DNA of 64,000 nucleotides from an uncultured Alphaproteobacteria bacterium. GTDB lineage: Bacteria > Pseudomonadota > Alphaproteobacteria > Micavibrionales > Micavibrionaceae. Each line of letters starts with the position of its first letter. Position 1 is the first letter of the stretch. Where the stretch lies: positions 62,001 to 126,000 of the forward strand of contig CAMLMC010000001.1 of the NCBI GenBank assembly GCA_946481075.1, given 5' to 3'. The position numbers and the translations under genes are program-made. Shown here in pieces: positions 8,949-17,186 of the stretch. The notes below the pieces were generated by a model. The model did not search any database and was not told the DNA's origin. It saw nothing but the letters and a program-made list of their open reading frames with translations.

Positions 8949-10177
8949 TAAATCGGCGCCGCCGCAAGGGGCGCCGCAAAAGATGACGAGGCGGAATGGG
9001 TGTAAACCTTCTCCGCCTCTTGTGTTTTCAAAAGATCGTCATAGGCCAGACAGTTTTCTTCCGATGGCAGGTTGTTATAACGGCAAAGCTCTTCGATATC
9101 ACCGCGGGCATTGAGGCTGCGTGCCTTGAGCCCGTTCAGGAATCGTGGGTCGAGCGTGCCGCCTTTGCCAAGCGTATTGGGAATGGCCGGGTGATCGCCG
9201 ATCATAAAAAGGTTTTCGTGGCTGAGCGTGACCAGTCTATACGGCTCACCCGCGCGCAAGACAAATCCGTTCCAGTAATCGGCCATGGCGCTGTCGTGAT
9301 AATTGTCGCCATAGGTGCGTCCGTGCGAAAGTTGCCTGCGCGTGTGCCGTTCCAGACTGCGCACCGATGTTTCGATCAACGCGTCTTGCATAGTTTGCGT
9401 ATGTGCCAGAATATCTTCGAATTCCTGGAGAGGGACCAGGCTGGTTTGCGTATGCGCCAGAATGCGGTCGCGCAATTCCGGCCTGGATTGCGCCAGAAGA
9501 TGGTTCATGAAGGTTTGATAGGCATAGGCATGGCGCTCCGTCATCGTGATGGCGCGCAGCCATGATTCCGGGTGAAGGAAGATATTCGTGTTCTTGTTCC
9601 ACGGCGATAGGTGGAGGAAGGGCGCGGCCCTGATCTGCCCTGCATGGGCCATTTCGTGGTTTCTGGAATCGTAATAGACGACCGCATCCTCGCTGCCTAA
9701 TCGCGCGGCATTGACGCTGATCTCGTTGATGAATCCTTTGGCAAGATTGTAGGGGGCGTATTCGGCAACCGGTGCGCCGGAGTTCGTTGCCGTGACGAAA
9801 TGCGCGCCCAATCCTTTTTCCCATGCCGCGATTGTTTGCCCGATCGCAGGATTGCTTTCGTGCGACAGTCCGTTCATCCATATATCGATTTCGTTTCGCG
9901 TTTTGGGGTCCACCTCCACATGAAGTGCGTAACGGTTTTTGTCGATGCGTGACCCGATCTGCCGCAATTTGGCGATCTGCGCACGCAAATCGTCCGCGTT
10001 TTGTCCGGATGCGGAAACGCTGATCGCTTCGGCAAGGCGGGATATATCGTCATCGATGCGGCGGATGATCGCGCCGATATCTTCCGCAGGTTTTGTGTAT
10101 CCTGCGGCGTTGTTGAATAATCCTGTGTTTTGCGTGTCTGCCGAAGGATATCCGGCGGATGGACTGTTGAGATCCAA
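8945..10177 (-). CDS. Putative zinc metallopeptidase (HEMAH zincin)
   Basis: The 410-residue protein contains NHEMAHAGQ near residue 172, an exact match to the HExxH signature of zinc metallopeptidases, followed about 45 residues later by TERHAYAYQ, which could supply the third ligand Glu. There is no signal peptide, so it is probably cytoplasmic or exported by a non-Sec route. The region before the active site is helical (EDIGAIIRRIDDDISRLAEA). Two near-identical segments, ILAHTQTSL and ILAHTQTMQ, lie 17 residues apart. The domain resembles the DUF6782-type putative metallopeptidases, a tentative match. It stands alone, with its start facing the 10.2-10.4 kb intergenic region. Confidence 0.7.
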   Translation of the reverse strand: MDLNSPSAGYPSADTQNTGLFNNAAGYTKPAEDIGAIIRRIDDDISRLAEAISVSASGQNADDLRAQIAKLRQIGSRIDKNRYALHVEVDPKTRNEIDIWMNGLSHESNPAIGQTIAAWEKGLGAHFVTATNSGAPVAEYAPYNLAKGFINEISVNAARLGSEDAVVYYDSRNHEMAHAGQIRAAPFLHLSPWNKNTNIFLHPESWLRAITMTERHAYAYQTFMNHLLAQSRPELRDRILAHTQTSLVPLQEFEDILAHTQTMQDALIETSVRSLERHTRRQLSHGRTYGDNYHDSAMADYWNGFVLRAGEPYRLVTLSHENLFMIGDHPAIPNTLGKGGTLDPRFLNGLKARSLNARGDIEELCRYNNLPSEENCLAYDDLLKTQEAEKVYTHSASSSFAAPLAAAPIY

Positions 10178-10259
10178 GAACTACCCCTGTGATTAAGTCA
10201 TCCTGACCATTCGAAAATGGTATGGCATTTTACAGGGAAGCGATCATGAAAAAGCGGCG

Positions 10260-10268
10260 TTATCCACA
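10260..10268 (+). promoter_or_regulatory. DnaA-box-like sequence
   Basis: TTATCCACA matches the DnaA box consensus exactly. Further copies or near copies lie at 10598, 11354 and 11376. Confidence 0.4.
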
Positions 10269-10305
10269 AGCGGGGTGTTATGTGGGCGCAAAAAGGCCGC
10301 GCAAA

Positions 10306-10338
10306 CAAAAACGGACGAAGAAATCTTCGTCCGTTTTA
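10306..10338 (-). terminator. Intrinsic terminator of the cold-shock gene
   Basis: ACGGACGAAG and CTTCGTCCGT form a perfect 10 bp stem with a 4-base loop (10311-10334). On the minus strand it is followed by a T-rich run. It lies 20-25 bases after the cold-shock gene stop. Confidence 0.85.
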
Positions 10339-10358
10339 TGAATTCGGTTCTGTCGAAA

Positions 10359-10565
10359 TTAGGCAGCGATGTTAACAGCGCTGGATTTGCCTTTTTTCGG
10401 GTCTTCTTGAACATCATAAGTCACTTTCTGACCTTCGTTCAGTGTGCGCAGACCTGCTTTTTCAAGGGCTGTGATGTGCACGAAAATGTCCGCGCCGCCA
10501 TCATCTGGCTGAATGAAGCCATAGCCTTTTTGTGTGTTGAACCATTTTACTGTACCGGTAGCCAT
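10359..10565 (-). CDS. Cold-shock protein (CspA family)
   Basis: This is a 68-residue single OB-fold protein of the CspA family, an RNA chaperone that binds single-stranded RNA and DNA and melts mRNA structures. RNP1 (KGYGFIQ) and RNP2 (DIFVHI) are both intact, and length and start (MATGTVKWFN) match the family. An AAGGAG ribosome-binding site precedes the ATG and a strong terminator follows. The 213-base region upstream is long for this genome and could include an extended 5' leader, which is typical of cold-inducible csp genes, but no cold-box sequence was recognised. A TTGTCCACA DnaA-box-like site lies in this leader. Confidence 0.95.
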   Translation of the reverse strand: MATGTVKWFNTQKGYGFIQPDDGGADIFVHITALEKAGLRTLNEGQKVTYDVQEDPKKGKSSAVNIAA

Positions 10566-10597
10566 AGTCGTAGTCTCCTTAGTTTGTCATGTTGCGT

Positions 10598-10606
10598 TGT
10601 CCACAC
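10598..10606 (+). promoter_or_regulatory. DnaA-box-like sequence (TTGTCCACA)
   Basis: One of four DnaA-box-like sites within 1.1 kb; this one has G at the variable third position. Confidence 0.3.
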
Positions 10607-10779
10607 CGCGTGGTTTCCCGCATAGTTAATGTTTGATTTTGTTATAGAGCCTTAAATCAAACCGACTTTAACAAACTAGGATGGTTCCGTTGTCGCTAGG
10701 GTCGAGTAGTCCAGGTCGTTTTATATTCGTATCAAACTATCTCTAGTTGCCCATATTTATCAGAAATGGTCAAGTGAAT

Positions 10780-11229
10780 TCAGTCCGTTAAATCGCGCAA
10801 ATGATAGTTTCGCCGTTCCCACACGGTCGTAAGGTAGGTGGGATGTGCCAGAAAACGGAATAACTGGTAAAAGGCAGGCATCCTGGCCGAGAGGTCCGGC
10901 GTATCCGGATGGGCCGCGCTGACGGCCTGACGCATGGGGCGTCCGTCTTGTGCATTGTCGTTGGCAAGATTGTAAAGTTCGGCCATCTGGGTGTGGCAAT
11001 GGGCCTCTGCCCGCAGGCGCAGGGCGGTGGCCAGAGTTTCGGGGCTGGCCGCTGCTTCACGGAAGTCTTTGACCAAGGCTTTGTACCCGCCGGGATATTC
11101 ACGGCTGACCAGATCATCGAGCCAGTACCATGCGGTTTTCGGCATGGATACCACGGCATGGGCTGGCTGGGAGTGATCGGTTTCGGGCAGAAGGGGAAGG
11201 CGGAGGATTCTGGTTTCGGATGCGCTCAT
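10780..11229 (-). CDS. Hypothetical protein, possible DNA-binding N-terminus
   Basis: The 149-residue soluble protein begins with a short strand (ILRLPLLPE), then KTAWYWLDDLVSREYPGGYK, which has the general shape of a ribbon-helix-helix domain of the kind seen in small alphaproteobacterial proteins. The match is weak. The C-terminal half is helical and contains a proline-rich turn. There are no catalytic residues or membrane segments. It lies alone between the cold-shock leader and a region with two DnaA-box-like sites. I do not assign a function. Confidence 0.55.
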   Translation of the reverse strand: MSASETRILRLPLLPETDHSQPAHAVVSMPKTAWYWLDDLVSREYPGGYKALVKDFREAAASPETLATALRLRAEAHCHTQMAELYNLANDNAQDGRPMRQAVSAAHPDTPDLSARMPAFYQLFRFLAHPTYLTTVWERRNYHLRDLTD

Positions 11230-11353
11230 ATGGTCCCTTAGAATAATGGTTGGTCTTCTTGATTGATTCCATCATGCCATTTTTGGGCGATCCGGATCAA
11301 ATTCAGGGCGAGCCCGGTCGTTTATGCCCTTGGTAAAATTAGGGGATAGACAA

Positions 11354-11384
11354 TTATCCACAGGCCTTGTATCCTTGTGGACAA
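11354..11384. promoter_or_regulatory. Pair of DnaA-box-like sequences
   Basis: TTATCCACA (11354-11362, plus strand, perfect consensus) and TGTGGACAA (11376-11384, i.e. TTGTCCACA on the minus strand) face each other 13 bases apart, upstream of the lipoprotein gene at 11439. Confidence 0.4.
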
Positions 11385-11438
11385 GTATTCGCCGTAAGCA
11401 TTTCCGCTTAGATTTTCCGCCTGTTTGTGGGGTTATTT

Positions 11439-11714
11439 ATGAAAACGTATCGTTTGCCGATTCTGGTTCTGTCCGCATTGTCGCCACTTGCGTTATCCGC
11501 ATGCGGTGAGGGGTATGAGGCCGTTCCATACCACGGTGTTCCCTATACCGAAGAGCGCACGGCGGGGGCCGGCGTTCAATATGTCCGCGCCCATATGCTA
11601 CCTGAAAAAGGGCCGGTTCTGGCACCCGCGGTTCCCGCTGTTGTAGAGCCGGTGGAAGAAACGGTTGTGAAAGATGCCGCGCCATTGTTTGGCACGGGCC
11701 AATTGAAGAAATGA
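11439..11714 (+). CDS. Small putative lipoprotein
   Basis: Starting at 11439, the 91-residue product has a lysine-containing head, a hydrophobic core and the lipobox LSAC, so Cys near residue 23 should be lipidated after signal peptidase II cleavage. The mature part is about 69 residues, low in complexity, with proline- and valine-rich repeats (VLAPAVPAVVEPVEE) that could span periplasmic space. I do not recognise a family. A strong terminator follows 27 bases after the stop. The 208-base upstream region holds a pair of DnaA-box-like sites. Confidence 0.7.
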   Translation: MKTYRLPILVLSALSPLALSACGEGYEAVPYHGVPYTEERTAGAGVQYVRAHMLPEKGPVLAPAVPAVVEPVEETVVKDAAPLFGTGQLKK

Positions 11715-11740
11715 TCTTTCCGCAAAGGAAGGTATATGCA

Positions 11741-11766
11741 AACCCGGCCAATGGCCGGGTTTTGTT
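11741..11766 (+). terminator. Intrinsic terminator
   Basis: AACCCGGCC and GGCCGGGTT form a 9 bp stem with a 3-base loop, followed by TTGTTTT. It serves the lipoprotein gene at 11439. Confidence 0.85.
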
Positions 11767-12016
11767 TTGGGCGAGGGGATGGATAAGATTTGAAATAATT
11801 CCGAAACGAAAGATATGGACGCACCCTATCCAAAAGAATTAACATAATTGAAGAGATGTCCTGTATGGGACGCTCTTTTGAAAAAGCACATGCCGCGCGC
11901 CCGTTCTATGGCCATTAGACCGACCATCCAGACCGCCCGCGCCCCCTCTATGCTTTGAACTTAAATATCCAGGACAAAAAACAACTGATGGTAAATCGGA
12001 AAGGGTGTGTGTTGCC

Positions 12017-12685
12017 ATGTCGGTCAGTGCAGAAACATATATTGTGATATCGCTTATGTTCGCGGTGTTCGCGGCGGTGGCGGCCGTGGGGACAAGCGTG
12101 GTGTTGGGGGCCGGATTTGAACGGTTGCGTGCGGGGTTTGAGTTGATCAAGGGGCAAAGCGGGTTCTTTGCCGATGCGATCTATAAGCTTGATATACGCA
12201 CACAAAAGCTTGATGAAGAAACCGCCAAAATGAAATCGGGCATGGGCGTTGTTCATGACCGTATGGAACGCGTAGAAAAACAGACCAGCTTTATCGCCGG
12301 CGAAGTCGTGGCGATGGAACAGCGCATTTTGCAAGGATCGCCCATGCAGCCGAGCCCGCAAGCCCGCACGCATGACGGCTCTCTCGATGCCATGATGCAT
12401 CCATCCATGACATCAAGGACCGAAGAGCGGTCGGATGCCATTCACCATGACTTCCTGAGTCTGCATAATCCGGTCCGGGAGCCCGCGGTGGCAGCGCCGA
12501 AGATGGAACCGCGTGAGTCCATGCTGACTGGCATGTTCCGTGACAATGGCGCCGAAATCGCCGTCTGCGATGCGATCGAAGAGGACTCGGCTGAAGATGT
12601 CGATAATTCGGGTCATTCGGGGCTTGGAACGCTTCTGACCCGCTATTTCCAGGGGGAAAACGACAAAGGCGTGATCTATCACTGA
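12017..12685 (+). CDS. Membrane-anchored coiled-coil protein
   Basis: From the ATG at 12017 the protein has one N-terminal membrane segment (about residues 8-30, VISLMFAVFAAVAAVG). A predicted coiled coil follows (KLDIRTQKLDEETAKMKSGM through RMERVEKQTSFIAGEV) and then a low-complexity, probably disordered tail. This is the layout of a bitopic inner-membrane protein with a cytoplasmic or periplasmic rod. No enzyme motif or family was recognised. A 252-base upstream gap separates it from the lipoprotein terminator, and its own terminator lies at 12711-12745. Confidence 0.65.
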   Translation: MSVSAETYIVISLMFAVFAAVAAVGTSVVLGAGFERLRAGFELIKGQSGFFADAIYKLDIRTQKLDEETAKMKSGMGVVHDRMERVEKQTSFIAGEVVAMEQRILQGSPMQPSPQARTHDGSLDAMMHPSMTSRTEERSDAIHHDFLSLHNPVREPAVAAPKMEPRESMLTGMFRDNGAEIAVCDAIEEDSAEDVDNSGHSGLGTLLTRYFQGENDKGVIYH

Positions 12686-12710
12686 TCGGCCCGAAGGCAC
12701 CCTCTGCGAA

Positions 12711-12745
12711 GACGGGGCTCCCATCAGCGGGGCCCCGCCTTTTTC
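12711..12745 (+). terminator. Intrinsic terminator
   Basis: CGGGGC (12713-12718) pairs with GCCCCG (12732-12737) and is followed by CCTTTTT. It lies 26 bases after the stop at 12685. Confidence 0.7.
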
Positions 12746-12849
12746 TGCGGATTTCCAAACAAAAGGTGACAGGGCCATCCAGTTAAAGGTATGATAATTA
12801 CTTGAAGGGGCAGGATATTTGTCCCGAAAAGAGCAGGAATTACGCCTTT

Positions 12850-13500
12850 ATGTTTTGGATTTTTGTCTGGTTCGTCTTATCGGCTATTTTGATCGGTGCG
12901 ACCGTATGGTCGCTGCAAATCCTGCTTCGTCAGAAAAAAGCATGGGCGGCGTTTGCGAAGAAGCATAATTTTGCCTTTCAGAAAGGCACGTTCATGGGGC
13001 CTGCCGAAATGTCGGGTTCTATCGGCGAATATAAAATCGGTTTCTTTACGGCAGAGCGTATGACGCTCGATGTTCGCGGCAAGCGTTATGTCAGCGTTAT
13101 CGAGGTGCAATTGCTCGAAGGGCTGATCGATGGCGGCGTTGCCGGCACGAAAGAAATGCAGGCCTTTATGAACACGCTGGCGCAGCTTCAGCCCTATCCG
13201 GTAAACAAGCAGGGGTGGAACCCCGAACATACTATTCATGTACGCGACAAGGCAGTGGCCGATGCCTATTTCACGCCCGAGCGCCTTGATGCGTTCGAAC
13301 AGGTTTTGAAAACGCGCGGCGCGGACGTCATCATCGTATTCAATCATGAAGAGTTTGTTATCCGCATGGAAACATCGGACCCGATGATGGATCCGGCCAA
13401 GATTGAAAAAGTCGTGAGCCGCCAGATGGCGCTTGCGAACAAAATGCGCATTACGCCGCAGCAGCGCAGCGAGTATATGGCGAAGAAGGTTTCTGCTTAA
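12850..13500 (+). CDS. Membrane-anchored hypothetical protein
   Basis: I chose the ATG at 12850 because AGCAGGAA lies about 10 bases upstream and the protein then begins directly with its membrane segment (MFWIFVWFVLSAILIGATVW). A longer reading from 12802 lacks support. After the single anchor the roughly 190-residue soluble part has mixed strands and helices (SVIEVQLLEGLIDGG, ADVIIVFNHEEFVIRMETSD). No known motif was found. It is followed by a palindromic repeat that separates it from the convergent glucosidase gene. Confidence 0.65.
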   Translation: MFWIFVWFVLSAILIGATVWSLQILLRQKKAWAAFAKKHNFAFQKGTFMGPAEMSGSIGEYKIGFFTAERMTLDVRGKRYVSVIEVQLLEGLIDGGVAGTKEMQAFMNTLAQLQPYPVNKQGWNPEHTIHVRDKAVADAYFTPERLDAFEQVLKTRGADVIIVFNHEEFVIRMETSDPMMDPAKIEKVVSRQMALANKMRITPQQRSEYMAKKVSA

Positions 13501-13502
13501 TA

Positions 13503-13594
13503 GTCATTGCGAGCGTAGAGAAGTAATCCAGACGAAAATCCTCTTAAACATCTGAATGGATTGCCGCTCAACCTATCTGTTTCTTCGCAATGAC
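13503..13594. repeat. Palindromic interspersed repeat (GTCATTGCGA ends)
   Basis: GTCATTGCGA at 13503-13512 is repeated inverted as TCGCAATGAC at 13585-13594. The element fills the gap between two convergent genes and resembles the TGTCAT-type repeats found elsewhere in the window. Confidence 0.75.
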
Positions 13595-13597
13595 GGG

Positions 13598-15241
13598 TTA
13601 GGGCTTAGCAATAAATATCCCAAAACCCGGCAAGAACAGACCCCCGTCTTTAATTTCACCGCGCGCTACAATGATCGCATCGTCCAGTATCTCCGTACCG
13701 CCCATCCCTTTGAAGGTTTTTGGTTCGACCCCGAGATTATATACGCAGAGGATGGTTTCGCCTTCATAGACGCGGCGGAAGGCGAGAATCTTGTCATCTC
13801 CCGTTTCAACGAATTCCATCGTGCCATAGGCGAGGGGGGCTTGTGTTTTGCGCCATTTCAAAAAGGCGCGCGTGAAATTCAACGTTGAATCCGGTTCCTC
13901 ATGTTGTTTGTCTGCCGCCAGATGGATATGGGTATCAGGTATGGGCAGCCACGTGTCCTCGCCTGTATTGCTGAAGCCCGCATGGTGGTTGGTGGCGGAC
14001 CATGGCATCGGCGTGCGGCATCCATCGCGTCCCTGCCATTCGGGCCACAGGGCCTTGCCCCACGGATCCTGAATTTTATCGAACGGGATGATCGCTTCGG
14101 GCAGGCCCAGTTCTTCTCCCTGATAGATATAGGGTGATCCGCGCAACGTTGTGACCATCGCGATCAAAAGCTTGGCAAAATCCCGCTGGTATTCTGGCGG
14201 TACATCTTTGCCCCAGCGCGTGACAGGACGCACGACATCATGATTGCAAAACGCCCAGGACGGCCAGCCTTTGCCCGCGGCCTGATACATCTCAATGGGA
14301 TGGCGAATAATATCGGCGGTCAATGATTTGCTGGTCCCTGCCATCATATGTGTGTTGTAGCAGGTGTGCAGCATATCCGGCCCGTGCGTGTATTCGACAG
14401 ACAGGTGGAACGGATCATCGTCGCCGACCTCGCCAATCGACATTTTGGCGTCATATTCATTAAGCAGGGCGCGGAAACGTTTAAGGAAGTCGAACATTTC
14501 GGGCTGAGACTTATCGTAGAGATGCTGTTGCATCACATACGGGTATTTTTTTTCGTATTGAACGCCCGTCGATACCGCGTTTGGATCACGCGGCGGATTG
14601 TTCCTAAGTTGTTTATCGCAGAAATAGAAATTGACGACGTCCAAGCGGAAACCGTCAACCCCGCGTTCCAGCCAGAACTGGCATTCTTTCAGTACGGCAT
14701 CCTGCACCTCCGGATTGTGGAAGTTGAGGTCCGGTTGTTCGGGCAGGAAATTATGAAGGTAATATTGTTCGCGGCGCGTGTCATAGGTCCATGCCGCGCC
14801 GGAAAAACAGGATTGCCAGTTGTTGGGCGGCGTGCCATCCGGCGATGGGTCTGCCCAGACATACCAGTCGGCGCGCGCATTATCGCGGCTTGACCTGCTT
14901 TCGATAAACCATGGATGTTCATTCGACGTGTGTGAAAGCACCATATCGACGATTATTTTGAGGCCGAGTTCGTGCGCACGTTTCAGAAGAATATCGAAAT
15001 CTTCATTCTTGCCAAAGATGGGGTCGACGCTCGCATAATCGGAAACGTCATAACCGAAATCCTTCATCGGTGATTTGAAGAAGGGAGATATCCAGATGGC
15101 ATCGACGCCGAGCGAGGCCACATAATCCAGTTTGTCCGTGATGCCGGCGAGATCACCCACGCCGTCGCCATTGCTGTCCTTATAGGAACGCGGATAGATT
15201 TGATAGGTTACGGCGCTGCGCCACCAGTTTTTATCGGTCAT
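13598..15241 (-). CDS. GH13 alpha-glucosidase
   Basis: A 547-residue glycoside hydrolase family 13 enzyme of the oligo-1,6-glucosidase / alpha-glucosidase group, expected to hydrolyse alpha-linked gluco-oligosaccharides. The conserved regions are present: VDMVLSHTS (region I), GFRLDVVNF with the nucleophile Asp201, IGEVGD with the acid/base Glu271, and FCNHD with Asp335. A calcium-type loop (DSNGDGVGDLAG) sits near residue 22. No signal peptide is seen, so it acts in the cytoplasm on imported sugars. Its start faces a palindromic repeat and the divergent DMT-like transporter gene at 15373; a link between the two is possible but unproven. The substrate cannot be read from sequence. Confidence 0.92.
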   Translation of the reverse strand: MTDKNWWRSAVTYQIYPRSYKDSNGDGVGDLAGITDKLDYVASLGVDAIWISPFFKSPMKDFGYDVSDYASVDPIFGKNEDFDILLKRAHELGLKIIVDMVLSHTSNEHPWFIESRSSRDNARADWYVWADPSPDGTPPNNWQSCFSGAAWTYDTRREQYYLHNFLPEQPDLNFHNPEVQDAVLKECQFWLERGVDGFRLDVVNFYFCDKQLRNNPPRDPNAVSTGVQYEKKYPYVMQQHLYDKSQPEMFDFLKRFRALLNEYDAKMSIGEVGDDDPFHLSVEYTHGPDMLHTCYNTHMMAGTSKSLTADIIRHPIEMYQAAGKGWPSWAFCNHDVVRPVTRWGKDVPPEYQRDFAKLLIAMVTTLRGSPYIYQGEELGLPEAIIPFDKIQDPWGKALWPEWQGRDGCRTPMPWSATNHHAGFSNTGEDTWLPIPDTHIHLAADKQHEEPDSTLNFTRAFLKWRKTQAPLAYGTMEFVETGDDKILAFRRVYEGETILCVYNLGVEPKTFKGMGGTEILDDAIIVARGEIKDGGLFLPGFGIFIAKP

Positions 15242-15250
15242 TGTTTATCC

Positions 15251-15316
15251 TGTCATCCTGAAGGAGCGAAGCGACTGAAGGATCTCTTGGGATTCTTCGC
15301 TACGCTCAGAATGACA
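15251..15316. repeat. TGTCATCCTGA-type palindromic repeat
   Basis: TGTCATCCTGA... ends in ...TCAGAATGACA, giving near-inverted ends. It lies in the divergent gap between the glucosidase and the transporter gene, so it may overlap their promoters. Confidence 0.8.
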
Positions 15317-15372
15317 TTTATATCATACATGGTCATAATGACAAATCAGTCGATCTATGAAACAATCATTTC

Positions 15373-16254
15373 ATGGAATTCCCGCTCTGGGCCATTTTCG
15401 CCCTTCTTTGCGCCGCCTCATCCGCCCTTGTCCTGATCATCCCCGAACGGGTGAAATGTGACGGTTTCGCGCTCGCCTTCTGGAACAAGGTCGCGGCGTT
15501 CTTTTTTATGATCCCGATGGTCATCTGGATGGGGATGCCAACGCAATGGGAATTTTACGCGCTTGTCGCCGCGCAGGCATGTTTATGGGTGATCAGCGAT
15601 GTGATTTTCTTCCGCGCATTGCCCGTGGTGGGAGCAGGGGTTATATCGCGCCTGTTGCCATCAACGGTCATCGTGACCTTCGTTCTTTGGTTTTTGTTCG
15701 AGCCATCTTTGCTCGGGGAATATTTACAGCAACCGGTTCTAAGCGCGATTGTTTTCATGGCCCTATGCGGATCGGTTTATTTTGCAACGCGGCTGAAACG
15801 TGATCCGGTGTCGTGGCAGGCGGTGCGGATGATCTGGTTCGTTCTCTTTGCCGCCATCATCGGGCCGCTGATGTATAAGACCGTGACAAAATATGTATCG
15901 ATAGAGCAGGGAGCGTTTGCTTTCGTTCTATTCGAATCTTTTGTGATGGTGTCGATCTGGTCCGTTTTCTATGCGGTGAAAAGGCCCATCGCGAAGGAAG
16001 TTCTGTTTTCGATAGAATCTTTACGCGGCGGCGCCATGGTCGGCGCGGCGATGTGCCTAGTCTCGCTGTCGAAGTTCGCGGCGATGCATTCCGTAGACAA
16101 TCCCGGCCTTGTGCCGGCCGTCAAATATCTCGATGCCATCATCATCATGGCCTATTACCGCGCCATCGGTAAAATAGAAAAGGCAGATGTATTGGCGGGG
16201 CTTGGCATCGTTGCCTGCGCCGTGGTTATCATTCTTGCCCGTTCATTTGCCTGA
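15373..16254 (+). CDS. DMT/EamA-like membrane transporter
   Basis: The 293-residue protein has nine or ten hydrophobic segments spread over its whole length, in two halves of roughly equal size. This fits the drug/metabolite transporter superfamily (EamA-like). An N-terminal half segment reads WAIFALLCAASSALVLIIPE; the C-terminal half ends KYLDAIIIMAYYRAIGKIEKADVL, with the lysine and acidic residues often seen before the last helix in this fold. The substrate is unknown. It diverges from the glucosidase gene, with a palindromic repeat between them, and ends at a shared bidirectional terminator. Confidence 0.75.
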   Translation: MEFPLWAIFALLCAASSALVLIIPERVKCDGFALAFWNKVAAFFFMIPMVIWMGMPTQWEFYALVAAQACLWVISDVIFFRALPVVGAGVISRLLPSTVIVTFVLWFLFEPSLLGEYLQQPVLSAIVFMALCGSVYFATRLKRDPVSWQAVRMIWFVLFAAIIGPLMYKTVTKYVSIEQGAFAFVLFESFVMVSIWSVFYAVKRPIAKEVLFSIESLRGGAMVGAAMCLVSLSKFAAMHSVDNPGLVPAVKYLDAIIIMAYYRAIGKIEKADVLAGLGIVACAVVIILARSFA

Positions 16255-16270
16255 GGGTTCTTTATTTTAG

Positions 16271-16302
16271 AAAAAATCCCCGCTGCTTGGCGGGGACTTT
16301 AA
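16271..16302. terminator. Bidirectional intrinsic terminator
   Basis: TCCCCGC and GCGGGGA form a 7 bp stem with a 6-base loop (16277-16296). There are six A before it and a T-rich run after it, so it can stop transcription from both convergent genes. Confidence 0.85.
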
Positions 16303-16307
16303 TTTCA

Positions 16308-16841
16308 TTACTTCGCGTCGGCGGCGACTTCCAGTTTGATGATCTTGTCTGGATCTGACGGCGGCTCACCGCGCTTGATTTTATCAACGAATTCCATACC
16401 GGAAACGACCTGGCCCCAGATTGTGTACTGGCCGTTCAGGAAGCTGCAATCGTCAAAGCAGATGAACCACTGGCTGTTTGCGCTGTTCGGGTCGTTCGTG
16501 CGCGCTGCGCCAATTACGCCGCGGCCGAAATTGTAATCGCTGAATTCTGCCTTGAGGTCCGGCTTGTCGGAGCCGCCGGTGCCTGTGCCTGTGGGGTCGC
16601 CTGTCTGCGCCATGAAGCCATCGATCACGCGGTGGAAGACGATACCGTTATAGAATCCTTCGCGTGTCAGTTCTTTGATACGTGCGACATGGTTCGGCGC
16701 GAGGTCCGGCATTAATTTGATGACGACTGTGCCGTCTTTCAATTGCAGGTTCAGTGTGTTTTCCGGATCGAGTTCGGCGGCGTTTGTTGTGCTGGTCATT
16801 AATAAGATACTCCCGAGGACGAGGGCTAAAGTTTTCAACAT
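16308..16841 (-). CDS. Periplasmic cyclophilin-type peptidyl-prolyl isomerase
   Basis: A 177-residue cyclophilin that catalyses cis/trans isomerisation of prolyl bonds. The first 22 residues form a signal peptide (MLKTLALVLGSILLMTSTTN), so folding help is given in the periplasm. Family motifs are intact: FHRVIDGFMAQTGDPTGTG with the catalytic Arg, SQWFICF, and the closing WGQVVSGMEFVDKI. Length is normal for a small bacterial cyclophilin (PpiA type). The neighbouring divergent iron genes have no clear functional link. It shares the terminator at 16271-16302 with the transporter gene. Confidence 0.95.
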   Translation of the reverse strand: MLKTLALVLGSILLMTSTTNAAELDPENTLNLQLKDGTVVIKLMPDLAPNHVARIKELTREGFYNGIVFHRVIDGFMAQTGDPTGTGTGGSDKPDLKAEFSDYNFGRGVIGAARTNDPNSANSQWFICFDDCSFLNGQYTIWGQVVSGMEFVDKIKRGEPPSDPDKIIKLEVAADAK

Positions 16842-16862
16842 TCGTTAGGCTCCATTGAAGCG

Positions 16863-17180
16863 TTAAACAGGCACAACATGTGACATAGGGGCCTCCGAAA
16901 GGCAAGGGGAGGTTTGGCAGGCAATCAGCCCGTCCGCCGTGCCCGCCGCTTGCTGGCGTTTTTGTTCGACGATCCGCTCTATATGTGGCAAGCAGCCCCC
17001 GCAACAGCCGGCGATTTGTCCCAATGTTTCGCCGATGGGTTTCAAGCGGCCTTTTTGCAGGATTTTGCTGTCCGCTTTGAGGGTGTCTTCTGGAAGAGGG
17101 GATTGTTTTTCCAATTCTTCGAAAATGGCGGTCAGGTGCATTTCGCACAACCTATTGCATTGGCATAATAGAATCGGCAT
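16863..17180 (-). CDS. Divergent Bfd-type [2Fe-2S] protein
   Basis: The 105-residue product has the bacterioferritin-associated ferredoxin cysteine pattern CxC ... CxxC: Cys6-x-Cys8 near the start and Cys60-x2-Cys63 (GCCGGC). The interval is longer than in normal Bfd, which suggests a [2Fe-2S] cluster in an enlarged loop. It follows the standard bfd gene by only 6 bases on the same strand, so they form an operon. Two additional Cys (Cys12 and Cys59) flank the pairs. In the Bfd family the cluster passes electrons to bacterioferritin to release iron; whether this variant does so is inference. It may have arisen by duplication. Confidence 0.65.
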   Translation of the reverse strand: MPILLCQCNRLCEMHLTAIFEELEKQSPLPEDTLKADSKILQKGRLKPIGETLGQIAGCCGGCLPHIERIVEQKRQQAAGTADGLIACQTSPCLSEAPMSHVVPV

Positions 17181-17186
17181 AGGCCG

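Noticed and set aside
10407..10680. Cold-box or riboswitch in the cold-shock gene leader
   Set aside because: The leader is long, but I could not identify a conserved cold-box or known riboswitch fold by eye.
10260..11384. Chromosome replication origin
   Set aside because: DnaA-box-like sites are present but there is no tight array, AT-rich repeats or typical origin neighbour genes; kept only as a low-confidence observation.
11576..11845. Minus-strand open frame over the lipoprotein end and its terminator
   Set aside because: It would run through a strong terminator and oppose a gene with a clear lipobox; no ribosome-binding site.
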